From contig NZ_FCOA02000004.1 in NCBI RefSeq assembly GCF_001544875.2, forward strand, positions 186,001 to 250,000: 64,000 bases of DNA. Direction: 5' to 3'. Source of the DNA: Caballeronia hypogeia (GTDB lineage: Bacteria; Pseudomonadota; Gammaproteobacteria; Burkholderiales; Burkholderiaceae). The notes below the pieces were generated by a model. It was not told where the DNA came from. It searched no databases and saw only the letters and a program-made list of their open reading frames with translations. Position 1 is the first letter of the stretch, and the number at the start of each line of letters is the position of its first letter. Position numbers and translations under genes: made by a program. This document shows positions 55,201 through 62,764 of the stretch, piece after piece.

Positions 55201-55765
55201 CAGTACATGGGCACCGAACGAACTCGCGCCGCAGGCGCTGCAGTTCGATCCGGCATTCCTGACTGCCCTGCGACAGTTGTCGACGCTGGGCGCGCAGCTC
55301 TATGCCCAGGGTGACGCCAGCTACCGCTTCCAGATCATGCCGCACCCGACGCCGGAGGTGACGCGCTCGATCCTGTCGATCGACGGCACGAAGATCGAAT
55401 ACTTCAACCAGCTCGAACAATACACGTCGATCGTGTGGCCAGGTAACGGCCAGAACGGACGCGTGCAACTGACGTGGGAATCGTACGACGCCGGGATGCG
55501 TATGGGTTTCGCTGCGAACGGTGATTGGGCATTGGTGAGACTACTGGGCACGGCGCAGATCAAGGCGCTCGACAGCACGAGCTATGCGTTGACCTTCAAT
55601 CAAGGCAACGGCTTCCCGTTGCATTACGACCTTAAAGCGCAAGTCGGCGCGGGTCCACTCGATCTGCTCAAGTTGCGCGGCTTCAAGATGCCGCAGCGTG
55701 TGTTCATCGTCGGCAAGGCGGGCGCGATACCGGTGCTGCCCCCATTGCCTCCTGAGTTGCAGTGA
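52292..55765 (+). CDS. tssM: T6SS membrane-complex protein TssM (IcmF family), lacking Walker A
   Basis: This 1157-residue protein overlaps the upstream stop (ATGA). It has three membrane segments (YLLGVAALCILLLLLAFLN, LVPWVVAAVAMLAAFLFFMY, AALITATALWCVAMTVSFIG) and the TssM/IcmF C-terminal plan, with GNGQNGRVQLTWESYDAGM and GDWALVRLLGTAQIKALDST near the end. The usual Walker A NTPase site (GxxGxGKT) is absent: the segment reads RWIMPYGDDAHVEWVAPG. TssM forms the inner-membrane core with TssL and TssJ; neither tssJ nor a complete tssL is here. It lies upstream of the PAAR gene. Confidence 0.88.
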   Translation: MTSIEPVSRPRGYLLGVAALCILLLLLAFLNDESWGLTRRGLVPWVVAAVAMLAAFLFFMYSTVYGVWVQLTRWKFQPFRRSEDVSAKKLPKRDDRLQNLCDELRTSLGWRWRYKLRWIMPYGDDAHVEWVAPGLKQAGVLRIGDSILVHAAPDKIDPQVWREQLRRMRQARPVDVVVAVMRSSTHVDHDDETLPRKLANLASDLHWAAPVVFMHAVVATGGVPKRFEAVGTFMDASLRAHAQSSAEALTHRLGELERITADAGTLICHEPLFISYLAQVAAYMGQQRERIVKTWQTACASKWRRAPLAGVLFAPTFEATGVSLQVQGTVSASGDFIPAIPQQPAALTPLWDEIAARIQPHKGKRTGFHWPNVLPAALITATALWCVAMTVSFIGNQVVLHDARQAVDAALAAKSGTASALRTQLELQRQIDTLEYRQQHGAPWYLRAGLNRDKELLATLWQPYVTVAMRNMRDPIVQRLDTSLTQLAQSRADALPSADQQKRDYDTLKTYLMLTQPEHADAAFLAKHLPEQWPAIAGLRAVEWLDLSEHLCAFYAAHLRAHPEWKISASTDLLTSARNQLINQIGLQNSDDTLYQSVIEQAKGKYADVGLASLLNGADARGLFSTTQTVPGVYTRAAWDGLIDEAINKAAKEGRVSADWVLNDERAARVPGADLEAHQDIEAVKERLRARYFAEYTAAWQAMLNSLQWQNATNLSSAITQLTRLTDAQTSPLIALMKAVQYQAQAGRPSQALADTLVRKAQDLIGKKTGVSNEPVVNPLDKPFGPLLALMGDDVVTGATDANGKSNGKPARNASDFSGVSLAHFLTVATTMRLKLQQIATSADAQAMARQMAQAVFQGKLSELTQARDDAALTAASLGSQWAGLGDALFARPLDVAWQTILQPAAASVNDVWRAAVAAPFASSFDGHYPFADTNADASFVELGRYIKPDTGLISRFVTTQLAGILQQQGSTWAPNELAPQALQFDPAFLTALRQLSTLGAQLYAQGDASYRFQIMPHPTPEVTRSILSIDGTKIEYFNQLEQYTSIVWPGNGQNGRVQLTWESYDAGMRMGFAANGDWALVRLLGTAQIKALDSTSYALTFNQGNGFPLHYDLKAQVGAGPLDLLKLRGFKMPQRVFIVGKAGAIPVLPPLPPELQ

Positions 55766-55800
55766 ATCGTTCGAACCAAGCATCGTAAGGAAAACATCCC

Positions 55801-56088
55801 GTGAAGCGATACGACATTCTCGATAACGACACGACCACCTCCAACGGGCGCGTGAATGCGCTGTGCAAGACCGATACCATTGATGATCGGGCGACGGCCT
55901 ATGAAAACGATCCAGTATGGTGTGACGCCTGCAAGACCTGTGGGAGGATCGTATGCGTGGGACCGCGCATCGAATCAAAGGGACCGGATGGGCGGGAGCA
56001 GGCACTGAGTGACGATCTGTGTCGGTGCAAATGCACACCGAGTCCTCGTCTTGTCGCTTCGCAGAAGCGCTCGTTTTGCGAGGTGTAA
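55801..56088 (+). CDS. PAAR-domain protein (T6SS spike tip)
   Basis: This 95-residue protein starts at a GTG with AAGGA 8 bases upstream. It reads KRYDILDNDTTTSNGRVNAL, then DDRATAYENDPVWCDACKTC and GREQALSDDLCRCKCTPSPR. The early DxTTTxxG pattern and the later Cys and Gly residues match short PAAR proteins of Burkholderia, which cap VgrG and carry effectors. Its stop is only 5 bases before the next start. The PAAR call is by pattern, and the exact metal ligands are not certain. Confidence 0.78.
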   Translation: MKRYDILDNDTTTSNGRVNALCKTDTIDDRATAYENDPVWCDACKTCGRIVCVGPRIESKGPDGREQALSDDLCRCKCTPSPRLVASQKRSFCEV

Positions 56089-56093
56089 CGATC

Positions 56094-57209
56094 ATGTCCA
56101 ATACGGCGCTTCCGATAAGCGCGAGAGGCGCCCCCCTCACGCCGGCGCAGACGCAGCAGGCCCGCCAGAGTGCGCGCGATTTCCTGGAGGCGGTCAACAC
56201 GACCCAGCTGACCAACCGAACGTTGCCTCCGGTTCGCGCCTTACAGGCGCGTCTCCTTCACGCCTGGAGGGAGTGGGCGCACGTGCTGGAGCGTTACGGG
56301 AACGATCCGGAGCCGTCCGGCGTGCACGCGGGCTACGTGCCAACGCAAACGGGTCGTATCACGTGGAACATGATCGGAAAGGCCATACCGCTGTGTTCGC
56401 TGAAGGACCCCGAGCAGATCACGTCCGAGACCGTGTTTGCGATGTCGATACCGACAACCGTGGCAGCGCTCTACCTGATGCGGTCGCACGCAGTGGTGGA
56501 ACCCACGCCTGCGCTCCAGTCCTGGCTGGCTCGCACGGACGTGGGCGACGATATTCCCGCGTCGTTCTTTCGCCTGCCGCTACCGGCGATTTTCCTCAAA
56601 CTCGGCCCCGAGCTTTTGGAGGACGTGGACGCCGTCTTCTGGCGTTACCTGAGTCATCCTTGCACGACACAAGGCTTCTATGTTTTTGAAACGCCGGTCG
56701 ATGGTGGACGGGAGCTGGTGTTCTGCGCCGTCGGCAATAGTCATCTGAGCACCGATGTCTGCCAGTTGCTTCGGGTCGTGATCGAGGACGAGCGAGCTTC
56801 GCTCGTGTCGGCGGTTCGAAACATCGACCCCGCCACGACCGACGGCAATATCGACGATCTGATTCCGATGGTGGAACTGTGCGCCAAGGTCATGCTGTAT
56901 TTGCAGACGCCCAACGCCATCCGCATCGACGAGATGCGCGATGACGACGCCACGGCGCGCCTCACGCGCGTGCGCAGCAAGAAAGCGTCGCGAATTGAGC
57001 GCAAGCTGGCGAGCCGTTACAACCGCATCATCATTGGACCCGCGCAGTTTCACGGACACTCGGGCGGAGAAGTCAGCCCGCACTGGCGACGCGGCCACAT
57101 GCGTATGCAGGCACACGGTCCGCAGATGTCGCTGCGCAAACTGATTTTCATCGCCCCCACGCTGATTCGGGCGGACCGACTCAACGAGTCAGGACGAGAT
57201 ATCCACTAA
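56094..57209 (+). CDS. Unrecognised protein encoded between PAAR and TssF
   Basis: This 371-residue protein has no recognised family. It is not TssA, since no ImpA-type N-terminal domain is seen. The N-terminal half is helical (AQTQQARQSARDFLEAVNTT, ALQARLLHAWREWAHVLERY), the middle has VYVFETPVDGGRELVFCAVG-like beta strands, and the C-terminus is basic: SKKASRIERKLASRYNRIII, then HWRRGHMRMQAHGPQMSLRK and LIFIAPTLIRADRL. The RGHxRxQAxGP segment is seen in phage-type proteins of unknown role. It touches the TssF start without a gap, so it is part of the operon and may be a PAAR-linked effector. Confidence 0.65.
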   Translation: MSNTALPISARGAPLTPAQTQQARQSARDFLEAVNTTQLTNRTLPPVRALQARLLHAWREWAHVLERYGNDPEPSGVHAGYVPTQTGRITWNMIGKAIPLCSLKDPEQITSETVFAMSIPTTVAALYLMRSHAVVEPTPALQSWLARTDVGDDIPASFFRLPLPAIFLKLGPELLEDVDAVFWRYLSHPCTTQGFYVFETPVDGGRELVFCAVGNSHLSTDVCQLLRVVIEDERASLVSAVRNIDPATTDGNIDDLIPMVELCAKVMLYLQTPNAIRIDEMRDDDATARLTRVRSKKASRIERKLASRYNRIIIGPAQFHGHSGGEVSPHWRRGHMRMQAHGPQMSLRKLIFIAPTLIRADRLNESGRDIH

Positions 57210-59069
57210 ATGACGAACGATACGACGGGCGATCTCTATCCGGATGCTCAGCAAGAACGCCCGGATCAGGACCCGGTGTTTCGCTACTACGAAGCCGAGA
57301 TGCGCTACCTGCGCGAAGCGGGGCGCGAGTTTGCACGCGCGCATCCCGACCGTGCGCGCATGCTCAATCTCGACCGCGTGGGCGACCGCGATCCTTACGT
57401 CGAGCGACTGTACGAAGGCTTCGCGTTTTTGACCGGACGGCTCCAGCAGAAACTCGATGACGAACTGCCCGAACTGACCGAAGGGCTCGTAAGCCTGTTA
57501 TGGCCACACTATCTGCGAATGATTCCGTCGCTTTCCGTGGTCGAGTTGATTCCGCCGGCGGACAAGCATGAACGCACCGGACACGTGCCCGCGGGCGTGA
57601 CGGTACGCTCCAAGCCGATCTTCGTGCCGAAAGACCTGAGCGACGGCACGTCGGATAAAACGGTGCAATGTCTGTATCGCACGACGCAGCCGGTTGACCT
57701 GCCCCCGGTGCGGCTGGTTCAAGCCGGGCCGTCTGTTCGTCACGACGGCCGCTCGGTGATTCGTCTTGCCTTCAGGCTCGATCCGGCAGCGCGGCGCAAC
57801 GAAACGGAAATTTCACGGTTGCACCTGTATCTCAGCGCAGATCAGCCGACCGCGTTCGCCATGCATCTGGCGCTCACGCGGCAAGTGCTGGCCATTGAAT
57901 GGCGTGTCCCGGAGGTGCGTGACGGTGAAGCGCTGCCGCTCGATGGCGTCACCATCGAACCGGCCGGCTTTTCGCCCGAGGAGCGTTTGTGGCCCAAGTC
58001 CGATGCTGCGTTCTCGGGCTATCAGTTGCTGCTCGAATACTTCACGTTCCGCGAGAAATTCCTGTTCGTCGACGTCTGCGGGCTCGATGTCAACAAGCTG
58101 CCTGAAGGCTCGCTGAGCTTCGAACTGGAGATCGTGCTCACGGAGCCTTATCCGTCCGATCAGCGTTTCAGCAAGGAGAACGTGCGGCTGTTCTGCACAC
58201 CGGTCATCAACCTGTTTGAGCTCGATGCAGAACCGGTGGCAATCGACCATCACGAGACGGAATACCGGGTGATTCCGGCGGGGCACCACGGCGAGCACAC
58301 CGAGACTTATTCCGTGGAGCGCGTCGTTGGATTCGACCCTGTCTCCGCACAGAGTTTCGAGTACGTGCCGTTCTCGACCTTCCGGCATCGTGGCGGCATG
58401 TTGCGGCATGAGTCGCCCGAGCGCTATTTCCATACGCGCGTGCGGCCCGGGATGGACGGTCTGCATGAGACGTGGCTCATTCTGGGCGGCCATGCGTGGG
58501 AATCGATGGAGGATCTGCCGGAAGAGAGCGTATCGCTGCGCGTGACGGGCACCAATGGTTTGTTACCTCGTAAGGGTTTGCGCGAAGCGCGCATCGACGA
58601 ATTGGCCGATGACGCGGAAGGCATCATTGGTGTGAGAAGTCTCGTCGCCCCGACCATGCCGCTTTATCCGCCGACAGGAGACCGTTTTCAGTGGCGTGTG
58701 CTCTCGCATCTCGCGCCCAACTTCCTGTCGTTGATGAACGCGGAAGTGTTGCGTGGGGCGCTCGCGCTCTACGACTGGACCAATGACGAATTGAATCGCC
58801 GGCAGCTCAGCGGCATCCTGCACGTGTCGGAGGAGTTGCTCGAAGAGGTGATGGGCGGGGCGGTCGAGCGCGGTGTGCTGATCGAAGTAACGCTCGATTC
58901 CACCGCGTTCTCGGGCGAGGGCGATGTGATGCTGTTCGGCGAGCTGCTACATCGGTTCTTCGAGCAGTATGCGGAGATCAACCTGTTCACTAAGCTGGAG
59001 ATCGTGAGTTTGCCTTCGAAGGCGTGCATCGAGTGGCCGCGTAGCAAGACCTGGCGGGCGCCGCTATGA
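57210..59069 (+). CDS. tssF: T6SS baseplate subunit TssF
   Basis: This 619-residue protein is full length for TssF. It has the family opening FRYYEAEMRYLREAGREFAR, then DRDPYVERLYEGFAFLTGRL, LVSLLWPHYLRMIPSLSVVE and CTPVINLFELDAEPVAIDHH. TssF, with TssG, TssE and TssK, builds the T6SS baseplate wedge in the cytoplasm. Its stop overlaps tssG by 4 bases. The ATG directly follows the stop of the previous gene. Confidence 0.95.
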   Translation: MTNDTTGDLYPDAQQERPDQDPVFRYYEAEMRYLREAGREFARAHPDRARMLNLDRVGDRDPYVERLYEGFAFLTGRLQQKLDDELPELTEGLVSLLWPHYLRMIPSLSVVELIPPADKHERTGHVPAGVTVRSKPIFVPKDLSDGTSDKTVQCLYRTTQPVDLPPVRLVQAGPSVRHDGRSVIRLAFRLDPAARRNETEISRLHLYLSADQPTAFAMHLALTRQVLAIEWRVPEVRDGEALPLDGVTIEPAGFSPEERLWPKSDAAFSGYQLLLEYFTFREKFLFVDVCGLDVNKLPEGSLSFELEIVLTEPYPSDQRFSKENVRLFCTPVINLFELDAEPVAIDHHETEYRVIPAGHHGEHTETYSVERVVGFDPVSAQSFEYVPFSTFRHRGGMLRHESPERYFHTRVRPGMDGLHETWLILGGHAWESMEDLPEESVSLRVTGTNGLLPRKGLREARIDELADDAEGIIGVRSLVAPTMPLYPPTGDRFQWRVLSHLAPNFLSLMNAEVLRGALALYDWTNDELNRRQLSGILHVSEELLEEVMGGAVERGVLIEVTLDSTAFSGEGDVMLFGELLHRFFEQYAEINLFTKLEIVSLPSKACIEWPRSKTWRAPL

Positions 59070-60157
59070 GCGCTCGCGATTTACACGCACTCGAGCCACT
59101 CGTCGCGGCCTTGCTCTCACGTGCCCCACAGATGAACTTCATGCAACTGTGCCGCTTGCTCGAAGCGCGTGCGCCGGATCAACCCGGTTTCGGCCAGCGC
59201 GACACGCTCGAGCACGAGCCGGTGCGATTCCGGCCACGCCCGCGCATGGGGTTTCCCGCAGGCGAGATCGCGAACGTGGAGTTCGACGACCGCGACGACT
59301 GCGATCCGCTACCACCCACAGTACGCACGACCTTTCTGGGCCTGTACGGCGTCGACGCGACGATGCCGACGCATTACCTCGACGACATCGTCCAGCGCGA
59401 GGAAGGACACGAAGCGGTCGAAGCGTTTCTGGACCAGTTCAATCACCGCTTCGTGACGCTGCTGTATCGCGCATGGAAGAAGTATCGGTATCCGGAGAGT
59501 TTCCGATACGGCGGCGCCGATGGACACTCGAAGAACCTGCTCTGTCTGGCGGGCTTCGGCTGGGGCAACAAGCCCGCGCGAGCGGGTTTGCCTGATGCCC
59601 GCACGCTGGCGCTTCTCGGCCTTCTGATTCAGCGCACGCGCACGTCCGAGGGCCTGGCCGGCGTGATTGCGTTGGGTGCGCCCGGTGTAGCGGTGCGCGT
59701 CGACGAATTCTGGTCGGTATCGAAGCGCGCAGGGAAAGCAACACCGCTCACTTCGAAGGCCACGAATGGAATTAACACACGAAGCGGCCTCGGCGGAGGC
59801 TACGTGCTGGGCAAGCGCCTGCCGTATCGAAGCCGTGCGGTGCGGGTGACGCTGCAACCACAGGACGCGCAGCAAGCGCACGACCTGCTGCCCGGAGCCT
59901 GGCTGCATCGCGACCTGAAGGCGTTGGTCAAGCTCTATAGCGGCGTCAAGGCCGACGTGCATTTGCGAATGCAGATGTCCTCGCGTTTCGCGCCTGCACC
60001 GTCGGTAGGCATGAAGCGTAGTGACGCCGCCCCCCGTCTTGGCTGGACAGTGGTGTTACCCGCGCAGAATAAGCGTGTCATCACGGTCGAGCTGGGTGTG
60101 TGCGAGGCATTCCCCGCGCCGCCCCCCAATCCCTATCTGCGTGCGCAGATCGCATAG
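59066..60157 (+). CDS. tssG: T6SS baseplate subunit TssG
   Basis: This 363-residue protein has the TssG pattern: MNFMQLCRLLEARAPDQPGF, LEHEPVRFRPRPRMGFPAGE, TTFLGLYGVDATMPTHYLDD, FNHRFVTLLYRAWKKYRYPE and CLAGFGWGNKPARAGLPDAR. It pairs with TssF in the baseplate. It overlaps tssF and ends 75 bases before the tssK remnant. Confidence 0.94.
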   Translation: MSARDLHALEPLVAALLSRAPQMNFMQLCRLLEARAPDQPGFGQRDTLEHEPVRFRPRPRMGFPAGEIANVEFDDRDDCDPLPPTVRTTFLGLYGVDATMPTHYLDDIVQREEGHEAVEAFLDQFNHRFVTLLYRAWKKYRYPESFRYGGADGHSKNLLCLAGFGWGNKPARAGLPDARTLALLGLLIQRTRTSEGLAGVIALGAPGVAVRVDEFWSVSKRAGKATPLTSKATNGINTRSGLGGGYVLGKRLPYRSRAVRVTLQPQDAQQAHDLLPGAWLHRDLKALVKLYSGVKADVHLRMQMSSRFAPAPSVGMKRSDAAPRLGWTVVLPAQNKRVITVELGVCEAFPAPPPNPYLRAQIA

Positions 60158-60232
60158 AGCAGCCCATTGACTCCAAAGACCGGGAATGTTGAATTTCTGC
60201 CTCACTCACATTTAGGAAGCGAAGCATACCCC

Positions 60233-60754
60233 ATGAGGATCGATAAACCGCTCTGGCACGAAGGCCTGATACTCACACAACAGCATTTCCAGCAACAGGA
60301 GCGGTGGAGCGAGTTCGCGCTGCGCCAGTTCACGACGGCTGCGATGACGCACCCGTGGGGAACGCTCCACGTCGAAGTCGACGAGGATGCGCTCGCCGCT
60401 GGCCGCTTCAAACTCACGCGCCTGAAGCTGCGCTTCCCGAACGGCACGCCAGTCGATACCACGCTCGTCGACGTCCTGCCGCCCGCGCGCGATCTGCAAG
60501 GCGTGAGCGCCGACCGTCAGAAAGTGACGGTGCTGGCCGCACTCGCGCTGCCGGACGCGAACGGCAACAACTGCCGCATGGACGAAACCGTTCTGACGCG
60601 TCCGCGTCGTTCGGTGCGTGAATACGTGAAGGTGATCGATCTGAACGGCACGGACGAAGTCGAGATCGTCGCCGAACGCCATCCGTATGCGCGAACGCAT
60701 GCCGCAAGTCGACTTACTCGAATGCTATGCGTCGATCCTCGGCCTTGGTTTTAA
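60233..60754 (+). pseudogene. tssK: TssK N-terminal fragment (deleted after about 150 residues)
   Basis: The frame begins MRIDKPLWHEGLILTQQHFQ, QERWSEFALRQFTTAAMTHP, the unmistakable start of baseplate protein TssK, but the family has about 440 residues. Similarity ends at EIVAERHPYARTH near base 60690; the rest of the frame is out-of-phase sequence of the next gene and stops at 60754. A deletion has joined this gene to the C-terminal part of tssL in another frame. TssK is essential for T6SS assembly, so this locus alone cannot fire. Confidence 0.9.
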
Positions 60755-61019
60755 GGGGCGCTTTGCGCTGGGTGGGGAAGATATCCGTGAGGCGTTGATG
60801 GTCGAATTGAACGCATTGCTATCGCGCTTGCGTCCGGCTGACTCGCCTTCGCTGCTGATGGATGCGCCGGAGAAGCGCTTCTGCCGCTGGTTTCAACGTT
60901 TGTCGCTGTGGAGGATAGTCGCGATTGGCTGTGTCGTTGCGCTCGCCGTGTGGTTGCTCTGTCACAGCTTGCTCGATGCGCAAGTCGCTGCGTTGGCTTC
61001 CCAATCCCTCAAAAGGTAA
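60687..61019 (+). pseudogene. tssL: TssL (DotU) C-terminal fragment with membrane anchor
   Basis: The frame reads RERMPQVDLLECYASILGLG, FKGRFALGGEDIREALMVEL and ends in a membrane helix (RIVAIGCVVALAVWLLCHSL). This is the C-terminal part of TssL, whose usual GLGFEGRYR segment and tail anchor are visible. The N-terminal half of about 100-120 residues is missing. It overlaps the tssK fragment in another frame, which marks the deletion point. It may still be translated as a 110-residue peptide. Confidence 0.85.
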
Positions 61020-61024
61020 CGTCG

Positions 61025-61453
61025 ATGCCAGTTGGACCTTCTCTTTATGACATGCTGCTCGGCCAGATAGATGGCGAGCCGATCGCAAACTTCGATGACC
61101 GCACGCTGGAAGCGCTGAGCGTGCAGCAGAACGTGCGACGAATCCTGAACACGCGAGCGGGGGCATTGAAGCACTTGCCGGACTACGGTCTGCCCGATCT
61201 GACGAACATTTACAAGGAACTGCCTGGCTCCTCCAACGCGCTCAAGAGGCAGATGGAAGCGACCCTGCTCAAGTATGAGCCGCGGATTCGAGCGATTGAA
61301 ATCGCAATCCTCGACGACAACGATCCGGGGCTGCAAGTGAGCTTCGAGATGACGTGTCATTTGAAGAGGACGGGATTGGTGCGGTTTGGCACCTACTTCG
61401 TTCCACCGGGCGTGTTCCGATCGGAGCGGCGCGTGCGAGAGGGCAAAATTTAA
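61025..61453 (+). CDS. tssE: T6SS baseplate subunit TssE (gp25-like)
   Basis: This 142-residue protein has the gp25 lysozyme-like fold of TssE: MPVGPSLYDMLLGQIDGEPI, LSVQQNVRRILNTRAGALKH, LPDYGLPDLTNIYKELPGSS, and KYEPRIRAIEIAILDDNDPG. The length suits TssE. The start at 61025 follows the TssL fragment by 5 bases. It is the last recognisable T6SS gene before the right island border. Confidence 0.93.
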   Translation: MPVGPSLYDMLLGQIDGEPIANFDDRTLEALSVQQNVRRILNTRAGALKHLPDYGLPDLTNIYKELPGSSNALKRQMEATLLKYEPRIRAIEIAILDDNDPGLQVSFEMTCHLKRTGLVRFGTYFVPPGVFRSERRVREGKI

Positions 61454-61656
61454 TGGAAGCGATAGCGGCAAGTGACGCCGCCGTGCCTATTATTTAATGA
61501 GCGCCTCGCTGGCGAGACATCTATCGCACCGGGGATACTCTGGGCGGCGGCAGGGCGCCGCTTGAAGCGACTGCCGATTTTTTCACGGGCCAATCAACCG
61601 CTGCGGTCCCTGACCGTTGCGCAGGCGCAACTCCTTGCGACTTATATTGGTGTACC
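61454..61656. other. Right end of island, no gene seen
   Basis: About 200 bases from the tssE stop to the right joint. The frames are short and show no known domain. This stretch presumably carries the right end of the element; no inverted repeat with the left end is visible. Confidence 0.4.
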
Positions 61657-61665
61657 GCGACCAAG
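61657..61665 (+). repeat. Right 9-bp direct repeat of the island (GCGACCAAG)
   Basis: This matches the left copy at 46249-46257 exactly and codes for the same Ala-Thr-Lys of the SDR gene. The island-side base before it is C, while the gene-side base at the left copy is G, so the duplication is 9 bp. Confidence 0.8.
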
Positions 61666-62046
61666 TTCGCGCTCGAATGCCTGGACGAAGCGCTCGCGCG
61701 TGAGACCGAAGCGCTCGGTATCAGAGTCACGGCTGTCGAGCCCGGGCCGTTCCGCACGGACTGGGCAGGGCGCTCGCTCAGGCAGACGCGCAATCCGATC
61801 GACGACTATGCGCAGACCTCGGGCGCGCGACGCGCGGCCATCGCGGAACGCAGCGGCAATCAGCCGGGTGATCCGGCGCGCGCGGCGCAGGTCATCATCG
61901 AAGCGGTGACGTCTCCCGAGCCGCCTGGACATCTCGTGCTCGGCGGGCCGGGGCTGGAACTCGTGCGCGGCAAGCTCGCGCGTCTCGCCGCCGACATCGA
62001 TGCATGGCAGTCACGCAGTGAATGGACCGATTATCCCGCTCAATGA
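61657..62046 (+). pseudogene. Short-chain dehydrogenase gene, 3' fragment
   Basis: From the Ala-Thr-Lys of the catalytic motif the frame reads ATKFALECLDEALARETEAL, GIRVTAVEPGPFRTDWAGRS, then PGHLVLGGPGLELVRGKLAR and ends ...SRSEWTDYPAQ with a stop at 62044-62046. This is the exact missing end of the SDR fragment at 45900-46257 (PGPFRTDWAG is the typical SDR substrate-loop segment). It cannot be expressed on its own from a proper start. Confidence 0.9.
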
Positions 62047-62058
62047 AGCATCGGAATC

Positions 62059-62622
62059 ATGGAACCGCAGCGCGCGCAGGAAGACCATGTCGTGTCGCTC
62101 GTCGCGAATTACGCGGCGGCGCTGCATGTCGGCGCGCCGCGCGTGCGGTTCGTGACGACGCCGTTCGGACCGTGCTACGAGGCGCTGTTCAATCGCATCG
62201 AGATCGATCGCGGCACGCTCGCGTTGCCGGACGCGCTCTTGCGCATCGTGGTGGCGCACGAAGTCGGTCACGCGACACAACGCAAGAGCATGCTGCTGGA
62301 TTTCGCGTGGACCGTGCTCTGCGTGGCCGCGCTCGTCTCGATTCCGTGCATGGTGTTCGCGACCTCGCCCGATGAAGACCTGTGGCGCGTGAGCGTGCCC
62401 GGCGCGGGCTTCGCGCTGTCGCTCATCGCGTGCCGCAAGGGATGGCGCGCACACGGCGCGAAGCGCTCGGCCGCCTTCGAACTCGATGCGGATGCGAAAG
62501 CCGCGTCGATCTGCGGCCCGGCGTCGGCGCTCGCGGCGCTCGAGGCGATGGCTGAACGCGGACACATCGATGCCGCGCGTCTCCACGCCATGCGCGCGCG
62601 ACTCGCGCAGGTTGAGCAATAG
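62059..62622 (+). CDS. M48-type metalloprotease-like membrane protein
   Basis: This 187-residue protein has a zinc motif IVVAHEVGHATQRKSM (HExxH, residues about 70-74) and then two membrane helices (FAWTVLCVAALVSIPCMVFA and GAGFALSLIACRKGWRAH). A later ELDADAKAASICG could give the third ligand, since ExDAD is typical of M48. It probably belongs to the small M48 peptidases of membrane quality control or spore-type relatives. It follows the broken SDR gene by 12 bases. No partner gene is known. Confidence 0.8.
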   Translation: MEPQRAQEDHVVSLVANYAAALHVGAPRVRFVTTPFGPCYEALFNRIEIDRGTLALPDALLRIVVAHEVGHATQRKSMLLDFAWTVLCVAALVSIPCMVFATSPDEDLWRVSVPGAGFALSLIACRKGWRAHGAKRSAAFELDADAKAASICGPASALAALEAMAERGHIDAARLHAMRARLAQVEQ

Positions 62623-62764
62623 TTGCCGCGCGAACTGAGCATGCGGAAAATAGTTCTGCCTTCGTTACGCATTCTCGTCATGCCTGTGTAATGCGCCAAT
62701 GTGGGCCGCGTGGAATGGCATATAGAATGCGTGGCTTCTTCCGCTTACGCCGTCGCAGCAGCTC

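Larger units (their letters stand above)
46258..61656. mobile_element. About 15.4-kb T6SS island inserted in a short-chain dehydrogenase gene
   Basis: Joining base 46257 to base 61666 restores a continuous SDR reading frame (YYAATKFALECLDEALARE) across the joint, so everything between is an insertion. A 9-bp direct repeat borders it. Inside are a truncated serine recombinase frame at the left end, then VgrG, effector and immunity candidates, TssM, PAAR, TssF, TssG, TssK and TssL remnants, and TssE, all on the plus strand. Parts (49.2-51.0 kb) have lower GC. No terminal inverted repeats were found by eye. Confidence 0.8.

Noticed and set aside
46294..61632. CGCAACT near both island ends as possible attachment sites
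   Set aside because: Only 7 bp, at different distances from the two borders, and flanking bases differ; chance is likely.
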